From positions 1-32,164 of the forward strand of contig CAIIXF020000087.1 of NCBI GenBank assembly GCA_903813345.2: a stretch of 32,164 bases of DNA. Reading direction: 5' to 3'. The stretch is from Owenia fusiformis. Its lineage: Eukaryota; Annelida; Polychaeta; Sabellida; Oweniidae. The notes beneath the pieces were generated by a model. It searched no databases. It saw only the letters and a program-made list of their open reading frames with translations, and was not told where the DNA came from. The position numbers and the translations under genes were made by a program. Of the stretch, positions 21,521 to 29,929 are shown piece by piece (position 1 is the first letter of the stretch; the number at the start of each line of letters is the position of its first letter).

Positions 21521-22594
21521 CGAGGGGTGATCAATAAGTAATGGACGCTTTTTTACACAGATACCTTTTATAGACCAATCCCTTTGATTTTCCTACCAGT
21601 GATACGTCATTCAATTATCTATCAATTCTGAAGATTTGAAGATAAAATATATAATATTTGTTGATATATCCTTATTTCCGTGAAGGAGGTACAGGTACCC
21701 CGGGACCGACATTTACGTAACATATTCAGTTTCTTTTGGCAAATTTCAGTTAGATTTGAACTTTTTATATGCAACAAGTGTTGTGTTGTTTGAATTTTTT
21801 GCTGACCGGTAAAACACATAAACAGAAAGTAATGTGGTGTCAAAGTGTTGTATGGAAGGGTTTTGCAGGTCAATTTGAGAAAGCATCGTGGAAGAAAGGG
21901 GTGGTGAGAGAAGGAACACCTTACTCCATATGGACAATGCACCTACCCACAGATCTCAAAATGTTCAGAAAACAACATCTCTGGACCTCAAAATTGAGCC
22001 CTTTGCCAATGCACCATATTGTCCAGATCACATGTGACTTATTTATTTCTATACTACTTATTTCTATAGAGAAAGGACGCAAGTTTATTGTCATTGATGA
22101 AATAAAACAACCCGTGCAACTGCATCTTGCTACCATGTCAGATAATGGATTCAGCCTTGTCTCACAATCTTGAGTTAAGAGGATGAGAAATTGTGTACAT
22201 GTAGCACTTGATGGGACCTATGTAGAGGGTCCTGTGGAATAAATGTGGCATGAATACCACATAGTGATGATAAAATATTCAAAATCAAGTATGGCATAAC
22301 AAAATGGGGTAATTCACGACCATAATGGTTTGTTTTGTTCAGCCTGCATTCACCTGCATTGCATGTTAAACAAGCTAAAATAGCATCAGAATGTTTCACG
22401 TCATGTCGGTCCTGGGGTACCTACACATCCTTCACGGAAATAAAGATATATCAAAATATATTACATGTTTTGTTTTCAAATCTTCAGAGTTGATAGATAA
22501 TTGAATAATGTATCACTGGTAAGAAAATCGAATGGATTGGTCAATAAAAACCATCTGTGTAAAAAAGCGTCCATTACTTATTGATCACCCCTCG
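21521..22594 (+). mobile_element. Mariner-type element with about 190-bp inverted repeats, 1074 bp
   Basis: The termini are CGAGGGGTGATCAATAAGTA and its inverse, flanked by TA on both sides (21519-21520, 22595-22596). The inverted similarity runs about 190 bp (21521-21715 against 22400-22594), about 85-90% by eye, and includes ATTTCCGTGAAGGA near the inner edges. Typical mariners have repeats of only about 30 bp, so these arms are unusually long. A broken transposase end lies between them. The insertion falls between two parts of the - strand pseudogene family and may have landed in that gene copy. Confidence 0.88.
21927..22242 (+). pseudogene. Mariner transposase, C-terminal remnant
   Basis: MDNAPTHRSQNVQKTTSLDL begins with the DNA..H block (second catalytic Asp codon at 21933), followed by APYCPDH and CDLF (third Asp codon at 22036). 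The distance is 103 nt, that is 34 codons plus 1 nt. This fits the DD34D spacing of mariners after a 2-nt deletion. It continues GRKFIVIDEIKQPVQLHLAT and NGFSLV, then in another frame LDGTYVEGPVE and a stop, the usual C-terminus. Several frameshifts and stops make it non-functional, and the N-terminal half is lost or unrecognisable. Confidence 0.82.
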
Positions 22595-22599
22595 TATTC

Positions 22600-23005
22600 T
22601 ATGGTTTCTAATAACAGTTTCACATTATTTTTGAATCTTTGTTGTATACTTTGTTCATGATTAGATAATAGATAGGTCTTCATCTCGATCATTTGTTATA
22701 TTGTTCTCAATTCAGTGATCAGACTGGTCAATTCAGGGCCCTCAACCATCCACTACTGTTTTCTGATTGTCAAAGAGCCCCACTGCTCCATCATTTGATT
22801 TATCTAGACTGTTATTCTGTTTGTGAACCTGGTCAGTAGTGTTATGAACATTGGAATTAACATTTATTGATTTATAGATTTCACTAGTAGGACATTACAT
22901 AATCTCAAACTAAATTCAGAATGCATCAAAAAGATTTGGTTAGAGAGTATACAAGTATTGAGCAAATAAAAGAAACCACACCTAAAATAAAATAAAAACT
23001 GAACT
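22600..23005. other. No gene recognised
   Basis: AT-rich sequence. It would be expected to hold the continuation of the - strand pseudogene fragment at 23010-23415, but I cannot recognise it. Confidence 0.4.
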
Positions 23006-23009
23006 TTAT

Positions 23010-23415
23010 TCTGTGGAATATTGAAGATACAGACTGGTTAAAAACATTGGCTAATGGCTAAAAAGCTCCATCTTGATTTGGTAACAAGTGGTCTTTCGTA
23101 AAGGCCTCGTAGACTTCTGGATGTATTTGTTGGAGTTGTAGCATATCCCTTATGTGAACTGGTACTCAGCAAGCATATTGACATTGTCAAAAACGAAAAA
23201 CCAGGGGATAAGCTTGCTAATTGACTGGAGATAAAGAGGGAAATTGCCCTCTCTGATAGGCCACACTTAGTTAAGGCACAGTATTTCGATTAGAATAGTC
23301 GGAAACCAAAACTTGAAGACTGGTACATTATTGGTCAGCACACCATTCATCAAACTCTTTAATCACTTCATCATACAGATTCTGGACACCTGTATATGTA
23401 GCATAGGCTCTCTTG
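23010..23415 (-). pseudogene. Decayed middle part of the same multi-copy protein family
   Basis: On the - strand from about 23415 the frames give YATYTGVQNLYDEVIKEFDE and WC. After a frame change come VFKFWFPTILIEILCLN-VW, PIREGNFPLYLQSISKLIPW and FFVFDNVNMLA. After another change come PVHIRDMLQLQQIHPEVYEA and FTKDHLL. The blocks FKFWSTVL.LEL, REGNF.LY...L..L.PWFFALDH.NYARW.PVHIRDM and HP.VYEEF are, in my memory, consecutive in the family whose C-terminal part is at 14600-15716. At least two frameshifts and an internal stop are present. Strand and order fit a single ancient gene copy split by later insertions. Confidence 0.68.
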
Positions 23416-23455
23416 AGAATTTAGAGACTGCAGGCTGCGACAGTGGTGGCCCTTC

Positions 23456-23790
23456 TGGTTCAACCCATGAAAGAGATTTAATAGCTTAAATGTTCAGCAT
23501 ATGAAAAGTGGGCGTCGCCCATGATACGCCTTTAACAATGATGAAAATTAAAGAGAAACCATCTGGAGATAAAGAGGAAAATTCTCCTGTCCTATAGCCC
23601 CCTATAGTCAAATTCTAAGATTAATTATAGCACCTGATATCAAAAAGGTATCTGGTGTTATCCAGAAAGCTGAATTACATTCATTTGTTCAACCCATAAT
23701 AGAGATTAAACAACCTAAATATTTAGGATATGAGAGTGGGCGTCGCCCATTACTAGTCTTAACAATGATGAAAATCGATGATGAATCATC
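23456..23790 (-). repeat. Duplicated block with GTGGGCGTCGCCCAT, period about 229 bp
   Basis: GTTCAACCCAT...AGAGATT, then GTGGGCGTCGCCCAT and TTAACAATGATGAAAAT, occurs at 23460-23545 and again at 23688-23775. This is the reverse orientation of the copies at 13674-13895. The module brackets the duplicated pseudogene segment. Confidence 0.65.
23556..23690 (-). pseudogene. Partial second copy of the same protein segment
   Basis: Reading the - strand gives FWITPDT, then GAIGQENFPLYLQMVS, matching the FWFPT...PIREGNFPLYLQSIS segment of the neighbouring copy. At DNA level GGAGATAAAGAGGAAAATT at 23560 matches GGAGATAAAGAGGGAAATT at 23227. A local duplication is likely, because the flanking GGGCGTCGCCC module is also doubled. 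Confidence 0.55.
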
Positions 23791-23886
23791 TTGTTATGTT
23801 GCAAAATTTCTTTACCATGAACCATATCCTCTCCACTAATTTATCCTGTTAATGGTACACTACATGTACCATTACATGTCACGTAT

Positions 23887-24116
23887 ACACTGTTGCTCAT
23901 AAAAATGGAATATTTGTGGAGCATCGCTACCATAACCACCAACGTCACCTGATCAGGCTCCTGTAGAGTACTGTTGGGAGAGACTAGTAGCGCAATTCGT
24001 GGCATATTTCAAACAAATCTCCCCTGATTGATTAGTAGGACCTTATTTCATTGACAGCTGGCCCCTTGGGATGAATGCTGTGATTGCAGCACGAGGAGGA
24101 CATACCTTATATTAGT
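23887..24116 (+). pseudogene. Tc1-like transposase C-terminal end next to a terminal repeat
   Basis: PPTSPDQAPVEYCWERLVAQ at 23936-23995 matches the W..YSPDLNPIEH.WD block of Tc1 transposases. The Glu codon at 23966-23968 is the third catalytic residue of the DD34E triad. After a stop and frame changes the sequence reads IDSWPLGMNAVIAARGGHTL and Y-stop at about 24112, the standard IDSMPRR...AVI.ARGGHT.Y end. CACTGTTGCTCATAAAAATG (about 23889-23908) looks like a Tc1 terminal repeat lying directly upstream, suggesting an internal deletion joined the end repeat to the 3' part. I did not find the opposite repeat. Confidence 0.75.
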
Positions 24117-24505
24117 GCTGTTATGGGATAGAGGACCCATTCATCTTCATGACCTCCTGTTAAGCTTGTTTGATCCGCTTTGTATTAAAATTTGGATCGG
24201 GGTGTTTTGAAAATGCAAAGTTTTTTGGACTACCCCGATTTGAACGACAGCTAAATTTAAATAATAACAATTTCCCCTAAAAATTGTTGATTTGTAGATT
24301 AAATTATGCTTATAAAGACAGTCCAGGTATTGTAAATCTCAATAGGAACAAGGAGGTGTATTTAGTTGTAAACATGAACGCAAATATATATGTGCATGAC
24401 GTGACGTATCATCTAGTTTCGTTTTGAATGCACTAAAATTAAATCATACTTGACCCAATGTAAGATTGTGCACATATGACGAAATTGCTTTCGTTTTAAT
24501 AAAGT
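24117..24505. other. No gene recognised
   Basis: Unassigned AT-rich sequence upstream of the candidate first exon. A short inverted pair (GGATCGGGGT / ACCCCGAT, about 24195-24240) is the only structure noticed. Confidence 0.35.
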
Positions 24506-24509
24506 ACAT

Positions 24510-24590
24510 ATTTATATTATATCGTTGGCAATGTAAATTAGAGAGTTTTGGAGCCAACAGACTCGAACATAACACAATCCAACAAAGACA
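24510..24590 (+). promoter_or_regulatory. Candidate core promoter and 5' UTR
   Basis: A TATA-like stretch (ATTTATATTATAT, about 24510-24522) precedes the ATG at 24591 by about 70 bp. The intervening 40 bp (GGAGCCAACAGACTCGAACA and onward) is relatively GC-rich and free of other ATGs. This would fit a short leader. TATA-like strings are frequent in such DNA. Confidence 0.3.
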
Positions 24591-24597
24591 ATGTCCG
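24591..24597 (+). CDS. Candidate first coding exon (ATG TCC G | GTGAGT)
   Basis: GACAATGTCCG|GTGAGT gives a start codon with A at -3 and a consensus donor at 24598 after seven coding bases, leaving phase 1. Short start exons of this type are common in animals. The next well-supported acceptor on this strand, at 29476, also needs phase 1. Direct splicing would give M-S-D-S-P-P-W followed by the death domain. Intermediate exons could exist, so both the exon and the link are inference. Confidence 0.38.
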
Positions 24598-25107
24598 GTG
24601 AGTCTCATTCGTAGTTTTTGAAAGTTTCAATTTTTTGCCCAAATAACAAAACACGTATGCTTAATGTTCGAAATTTACAACTAGGTAGAATTACTCTGTT
24701 GGGACTTTTTGAGAAATCTGTACTTATTTTAGGTCTACTTATTTGCTAGCTAGGTCGTTCTCGGAGATTTTTTATTTAAAACGACGAAAACTACGCATAA
24801 TGTCATGGTGATATACCGGATAATATAGACTTCACAAATGCTGAATTGTTTCATTTTTCTTACTGTCTTACTTAACTTCATTCAATAATTGTTAGCTGTA
24901 CGCCGATACCCTGCGTACGTTCTGATTTAACGCCACAAGCTTACTAATAGCTAATTACCAAATATGCAACGTATCACCGACTACAATTACAATTTAAAGA
25001 AACCCTGTAGTAATATAATGAAGATGTTGACTTGTTTGGGACTTGATATTACAGGGTTACTATTATTATCCCAAGGAACGAAGTTCGGTAGGGATATAGT
25101 GAAGCCC

Positions 25108-25142
25108 TCCGTCCGTCAGTCCGTCCGTCCGTCCGTCCGTCC
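25108..25142. repeat. (GTCC)n microsatellite
   Basis: About eight tandem GTCC/CCGT units with one interruption (GTCA). They lie next to TTCGGTAGGGATATAGTGA, a combination I have seen repeatedly in marine invertebrate intergenic DNA. The open frame running into it (24964-25146) is not a gene. Confidence 0.85.
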
Positions 25143-25249
25143 TTAGGTCCGGCAGTTTTTTTCCAAAACCGCTACAGATATCACCTTCAAATTATCAGGG
25201 ATAACTTATGAGTGCATACAGATGTGGATAAAAAAATTACAACTCGATA

Positions 25250-27812
25250 CCTACTTTCTGTCGGTCATTTAGAAGTCAAATGCTTAAATCCTTGTCTGCA
25301 ATTTTTAAGAAAACGGTTTTACAGTTGCTTTTAAAACTTAATCATCTTGTTCAGCTCACATTCTACATCTGATTAGATTTCGGACCTGTTAGCGCAGCCA
25401 TTTTGAATGTCTTGAGAAAAGTTAGCGCCTGATAATACTTTGTATCCTATTTGAATGGTGTTTTTGAGTTTCCATACTCTAACTATTTAGTAGCTTTATT
25501 AATTAATTTCAGGTGTTCTTTGTTGTAAAAGCCTATGTTATTGTTAACAGTAGTTATATGTGATCATTTTGTAAAAAGAAATCAGCAAAAACTGATAATC
25601 ACTTTCTTATTGTCGGCCATTTTGGATTTTTCCATCCTAAAATCTTGTCTGTAAAGTCCTGTCTACGCGTTTTCAAGTGAACCGTTTGGTAGATCAATTT
25701 TAAATTTCCAGGGGTGATTTTTACTATGAAAATCTTGATCTGATTAGTTTTTGGAATTCTTGGTAAATGTCAAGGCAGCCATATTTGTTTTTCCGTCCTA
25801 AAATCGTGTTTGTAAATTCTTGTCTACGCGTTTTAAGGTGAACCGTTTGGTAGATCAATTTCAAATATTCAGGGATGATTCTTAGTATGAAAATCTAGAA
25901 CTGATTAGTTTTTTTTGCATTCTTTGTAAATGTCAAGGCAGCCATTTTGGATTTTCCGTTCTAAAATCTTGTCTGTAAAGTCTTGTCTACGCGTTTTTTT
26001 TTTGTTGTTTTTTTATTACTTTTTTATTCTACGCGTTCTACGCGTTTTCTGGTTAACTGTTTGACGGATCAATTTCTAATTTTGAGGGGTAAGGGAACCT
26101 GGGGCAAAGCGGCCCTAAAAATTTAATTTTGAGTTGTTCCGTACGGGGTATTTTCTTATCTGTCAATCATCACGCACTTTGATGTTCCACTTTATTAATG
26201 GGTTGTGGTTTACATTTTTTCGAATGTTTTATACTTGCCTAGGACTATCTTCTGTGATTTTCAATGGTCAAAATAATGTCGAGAGGGGCAAAACGGCCCA
26301 TAGGTGGGGCAAAGCGGCCCACCCTCTGTTACATGGGTTTTAAAAGCAAAATTAATCAGTTACAAGACTCGTCCACGCACATCTTATCTCAGACGTTCAA
26401 ACCTTTGACAGATAAAGTACTCTTCACCGCTACCATAATTCTAGTCATTCGATATGTGTCGGAGTGAAATAAGGTACAAACCAAATGTTAAAATCGTTAT
26501 ATTTGAAAATCAATTTACCTTGTACAATACGATTTTTGTATGTTATAACCTTTGTGGGCCGCTTTGCCCCAGACACATGTGAATTTTCAAATAGATGTCA
26601 TTTTAATTTTCCTGATATTTGTAGCTCGAACTTTTTACAAATAAAGAATAAATATGCATACTCTAAGTAAAATGTTAAATCAAAACGATATTCTATTGCT
26701 GCCGAATTTTTTAGAGATTCTCGTGGGAGGGCTAATTTGCAAAAAAAGAGTGAAAAGTAGAATTATCTCTTACATAAAGCGAAATGCTGCTAGGTTAAAA
26801 ATGGGCGGTCGAGAAGGTGGCGGAAATTTCAAAATTCGATTATGTGACTTTTGAAAAACCATCTTTTTATAATTCAAAAGTTATTTCGATGGGCCACTTT
26901 GCCCCAAAGGGCCGTTTTGCCCCATGTTCCCTTAGTTCTTAGTATGACAATCTAGAACTGACTATTTTTTGCATTCTGAGTAAATTTTAAGGGGTCCTAA
27001 AATTGTGTCGGTAAAGTCTTGTCTACTCATTTTCAGGGTAACCATTTTACAGATTAATTTCAAATTTTCAGGGATGATTCTTAGTATGAAAATCTAGAAC
27101 TGATTAGTTTTTTTTGGCATTCTTGGTAAATGTTAAGGCAGCAATTTTGGATTTTCCGTCCTAAAATCTTGTCTGTAAAGTCTTGTCTATGCATTTTCAG
27201 GTTAACTGTTTGAGGGATCAATTTCAATTTTTTAGGAATGATTCTTAGTATGAAAATCTAGAACTTATGACTATCTTGTACTTTTTCGTCATTCTACGTA
27301 AATTTTAAAATGGCCATTCTGGCTTTTCCGTCCTAAAGTCGTGTCTGTGAAGGCTTGTCTACCCATTTTCAGGATAACAGTTTCACGGATCGATTTCAAA
27401 TTTTAAGGAATGATTACCAGTATAATATGAAAATCTAGAACTAATAAGTTTTTCAGCATTCTTGGTTTTCCGTTCTAAAATCTTGTCTGTAAAGTCGTGT
27501 CTTTGCGTTTTTCATTTAACTGTTTGAGGGATCAATTTTAAATTTTCAGGGATAATTCTTAGTATGAAAAATTTGGGACTGATTAATTCTGGTTAAATTT
27601 TAAGGTGGTCATTTTGGATTTTCTCCCAAAATCCTCTCAGTAAAGTCTTGTCTACACGTTTCCAGGCAAACCAGTTGAAAGATCGATTTCAAATTTCCAG
27701 GAACGATTCTTTGTATGACAATCCCAAACTACTGTCTTTGGGTAGTCCTGCTAAATTTTAAGGCGGCCACATTGGATTTTTCTCTTAAGATCTTGCCTTT
27801 TCAACAAATGGA
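25250..27812 (+). repeat. Satellite of about 160-bp units, about nine recognisable copies plus degenerate leaders
   Basis: Each unit contains CCATTTTGGATTTTCCGTCC, TAAAATCTTGTCTGTAAAG, TCTTGTCTACGCGTTTTC, GGATCAATTTCAAATTTTC and GATTCTTAGTATGAAAATC. Unit starts are near 25621, 25783, 25945, about 26985, 27145, 27317, 27460, 27611 and 27764. Older, more diverged units extend left to about 25250. The third unit is interrupted by the element at 26092-26932. Divergence between neighbours is roughly 10-25%, so homogenisation is weak. Confidence 0.85.
26092..26932. mobile_element. 841-bp DNA transposon with GGGGCAAARCGGCCC motifs, inserted in the satellite
   Basis: The ends AGGGAAC.TGGGGCAAAGC and their inverse (GTTCCCT at 26926-26932) are flanked by TA on both sides (26090-26091, 26933-26934). 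Outside them the satellite unit resumes in register. The 15-mer GGGGCAAARCGGCCC occurs three times in forward orientation (26101, 26285, 26306) and three times inverted (26556, 26891, 26909). Frames inside (26134-26343 and others) show no domain, so it is non-autonomous. The TA target suggests Tc1/mariner mobilisation, but the ends are not a mariner type I know. Confidence 0.8.
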
Positions 27813-28546
27813 AAATGTCGCCCCATACCAAATTTGAGGTAAATTGGATAAGGAATAAAAAGTTATGATCAAATTACCATATTTTAAAATCACTTAATGC
27901 AAGGTTTTACATGGTAAAATGTGCACTTTAAAATTCAATAACGTGAGTTTTGATATATATGTAATATGGTATGTATCATGTTAAAAGCATTTTCAAGAGT
28001 CTCACGAGAAATAGATGTACCATTTCTAGCTGGTATTTCTGTAAATGACATGAGATCGGGACATAGTACGACAAACAAATTGTTCGTTTAAAGTATTTAC
28101 AAAAGGTTTTATTTGAAGAATACAATGCCTTATTAAGCAGGTGACATTGTATACGGAAGTAATGGCCATATTGAAAAGGTTTTATATTACAGTTTGAACA
28201 TGTGAGTGCATGTCACATACGCCAGTGTTTAACGTGCAGTGTGTTATATGGGGATCAGATTTACTTTACTTGCATACATGAACGTAAAACATTGGATTAA
28301 AAAAATTGCAGTTTCCCGATTTTTTGGGTTTGTATTGTATCATAGGGGCTTTCTTACTTTAAAACAAACCCTCGACTACCTGTATGAGTGTCAGAAACAT
28401 TTTTGTAAATAATTATTGTAAGCAATTCTGAAAGAATAACACATCTTTTTATGTTCCCGATTTTAGTCATAGATTACGTCAATATAGCGTGCAAACTTTG
28501 GATGGACATTATCTTTATCAGATGCTCAAACATCTTAGGAACAATA
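27813..28546. other. No gene recognised
   Basis: AT-rich sequence after the satellite, with no frame, repeat or splice structure that stands out. Confidence 0.4.
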
Positions 28547-28802
28547 ATTCGAACATGACTGTATTCACGCCTTCTATAAACTGTAAACAAAGTCAACATT
28601 TCACCCGGGGTATAATCGCGAAGAATAACCCTGGTAATACGTGTAATGTGTGACGTCACAACGGCGGGTCGTAGTAATGGCCATAATGAATATTCGAAAC
28701 ATTTTGGTGTATTACCAGGGGAATTGTTCGCGAATATAACCCGGATGAAATATTGAATTTGTTCACAGTTTATAATAGGCGTGAAAACAGTCATGTTCGA
28801 AT
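28547..28802. mobile_element. 256-bp palindromic MITE with TA target and a central CRE
   Basis: ATTCGAACATGACTGT...ACAGTCATGTTCGAAT forms inverted arms of about 95 bp (28547-28640 against 28709-28802) with about 85% identity. TA is present on both sides. The unpaired centre holds TGACGTCA (28651-28658), the palindromic cAMP-response element. The - strand frame across it (28474-28794) is an artefact of the palindrome. Confidence 0.82.
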
Positions 28803-29476
28803 TAAGGAATGTAGACCGAAGTCAATCGATAATATTACCCCTGGTCTTCTGTCTATATTTCTTAAATAAAAAATATTATCAAGGTGGAGAATCAAAACGA
28901 TGGCGCAGTTGCGGACTGCGACTCGCGTAACTGTTCAACGCACATTTCCTTCACGTCGTACAAATTAATTAATTATTCCGAATTTTTCCATTTATTTGGG
29001 AAACTTACGAGATGTGTCTTGATGATGTAAAATGATTTTATTCACAATTTAGTCACTAGGCCTACAACATGATGATATTACTCAAGATGTCGGAAATATG
29101 ATGGATTTTGTGAAAATGAAATTTTTTCAAGAAATTGTCGTACTTTCTAGAAGATTTTGAGATGATCTGTTCAGAAAAGATGTTGAGGCGTAGCATGGGC
29201 GAGGTTTCTATGAGGAGGAAAGGCTTATATTATTTCAAAACTTTGAAATAAATGAGTACTTACAAATTTGGCACCAAAAGCACATCGTCCAGTTCCTTTG
29301 TACTTGAGAATGGGGCGAGTTAGAAAGAGAAATCAATATGTCACCATAAATACCCACAAACTAGAGCAAAAACCTCAAACGTATGAATAAGACATTTACC
29401 AAGGCTCAGTTTAAGGACCCTCAGGTTTATTCTATGAGAATGTTAAGTGCGAATTTTTTAAATATTCTCATTTTAG
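28803..29476. other. Probable intron sequence with small exon-like patches
   Basis: A GC-rich patch at 28900-28960 starts ATGGCGCAGTTGCGGACTGC and stays open 22 codons, but has no good splice sites. On the - strand a CTTAC/GTAAGT donor at 29258-29263 follows a 39-bp open stretch. Neither is strong enough to call. TTTTTTAAATATTCTCATTTTAG at the right edge is a good acceptor for the next exon. Confidence 0.35.
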
Positions 29477-29751
29477 ATTCTCCTCCTTGGAATAAGATAT
29501 GGTTTGACATCGACCTGGACGACACCCAATTCGGGAAACTTGCAAGCCATTTTGATTTAAATAAAGAACTAGACAACATAAGAAGTGATTACAAGCATGC
29601 ACGAGGGAATTGGGTCCCTGCTTTGTTAACTAAATGGTTGCAGAGGCAAGAAGGAGATGATGCTACTATTTGGAAAAAGTTTGTTGAAGGACTTAGGCAT
29701 GTAGGCCATGGTGGACTTATTGGAACGCTAAAAAAGGTAATATTAGATTAA
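29477..29751 (+). CDS. Death-domain exon
   Basis: The exon follows a pyrimidine-rich acceptor ending TTTTAG at 29476 and needs a phase-1 intron. It encodes about 91 residues: SPPWNKIWFDIDLDD, then FGKLASHFDLNKELDNIRSD, then WVPALLTKWLQRQEGDDATI and WKKFVEGLRHVGHGGLIGTL. The pattern LA..F.L..EL..IR, ALL..WL.R......W...V..LR..G...LI..L matches helices 2-6 of the death-domain fold, which mediates homotypic assembly in apoptosis and innate-immune signalling. The frame ends at TAA 29749-29751. AAG|GTAATA at 29736 is an alternative donor in phase 0, so the gene may continue. Joined to 24591-24597 it would give a protein of about 93 residues with no other domain. Family level is secure; ligand or partner cannot be told. 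Confidence 0.75.
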
Positions 29752-29911
29752 GGCGTAGAGATCCTTGAAATGTTTTAACCAAGTAATTAAATGTATTATT
29801 GTATTGATGCGAGTTTGATCCAATGAAACCATTTTGTTTGTACTAGTATAATGATTTGATTTGATTTTCAGAAATACAATATACAGTATGCAGACAAGTA
29901 AATCATACAAG

Positions 29912-29917
29912 AATAAA
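29912..29917 (+). terminator. Polyadenylation signal AATAAA
   Basis: AATAAA stands about 160 bp after the TAA of the death-domain exon and is followed within 10-20 bp by GT/T-rich sequence (ATGTGTCATTTTG). This position suits a short 3' UTR and supports 29751 as a real stop. AATAAA also arises often by chance in AT-rich DNA. Confidence 0.4.
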
Positions 29918-29929
29918 CATGTGTCATTT

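Noticed and set aside
28474-28794. 106-codon open frame on the - strand
   Set aside because: It covers the palindromic MITE, and both halves of the peptide derive from the inverted arms.
28900-28968. ATGGCGCAG... small GC-rich open frame of 22 codons
   Set aside because: It has a good start context, but no consensus donor before the stop and no homology. It is noted as a patch only.
29264-29302. Possible 39-bp exon on the - strand with a GTAAGT donor
   Set aside because: The acceptor is weak, the exon is very short, and I do not recognise the peptide. Chance is a sufficient explanation.
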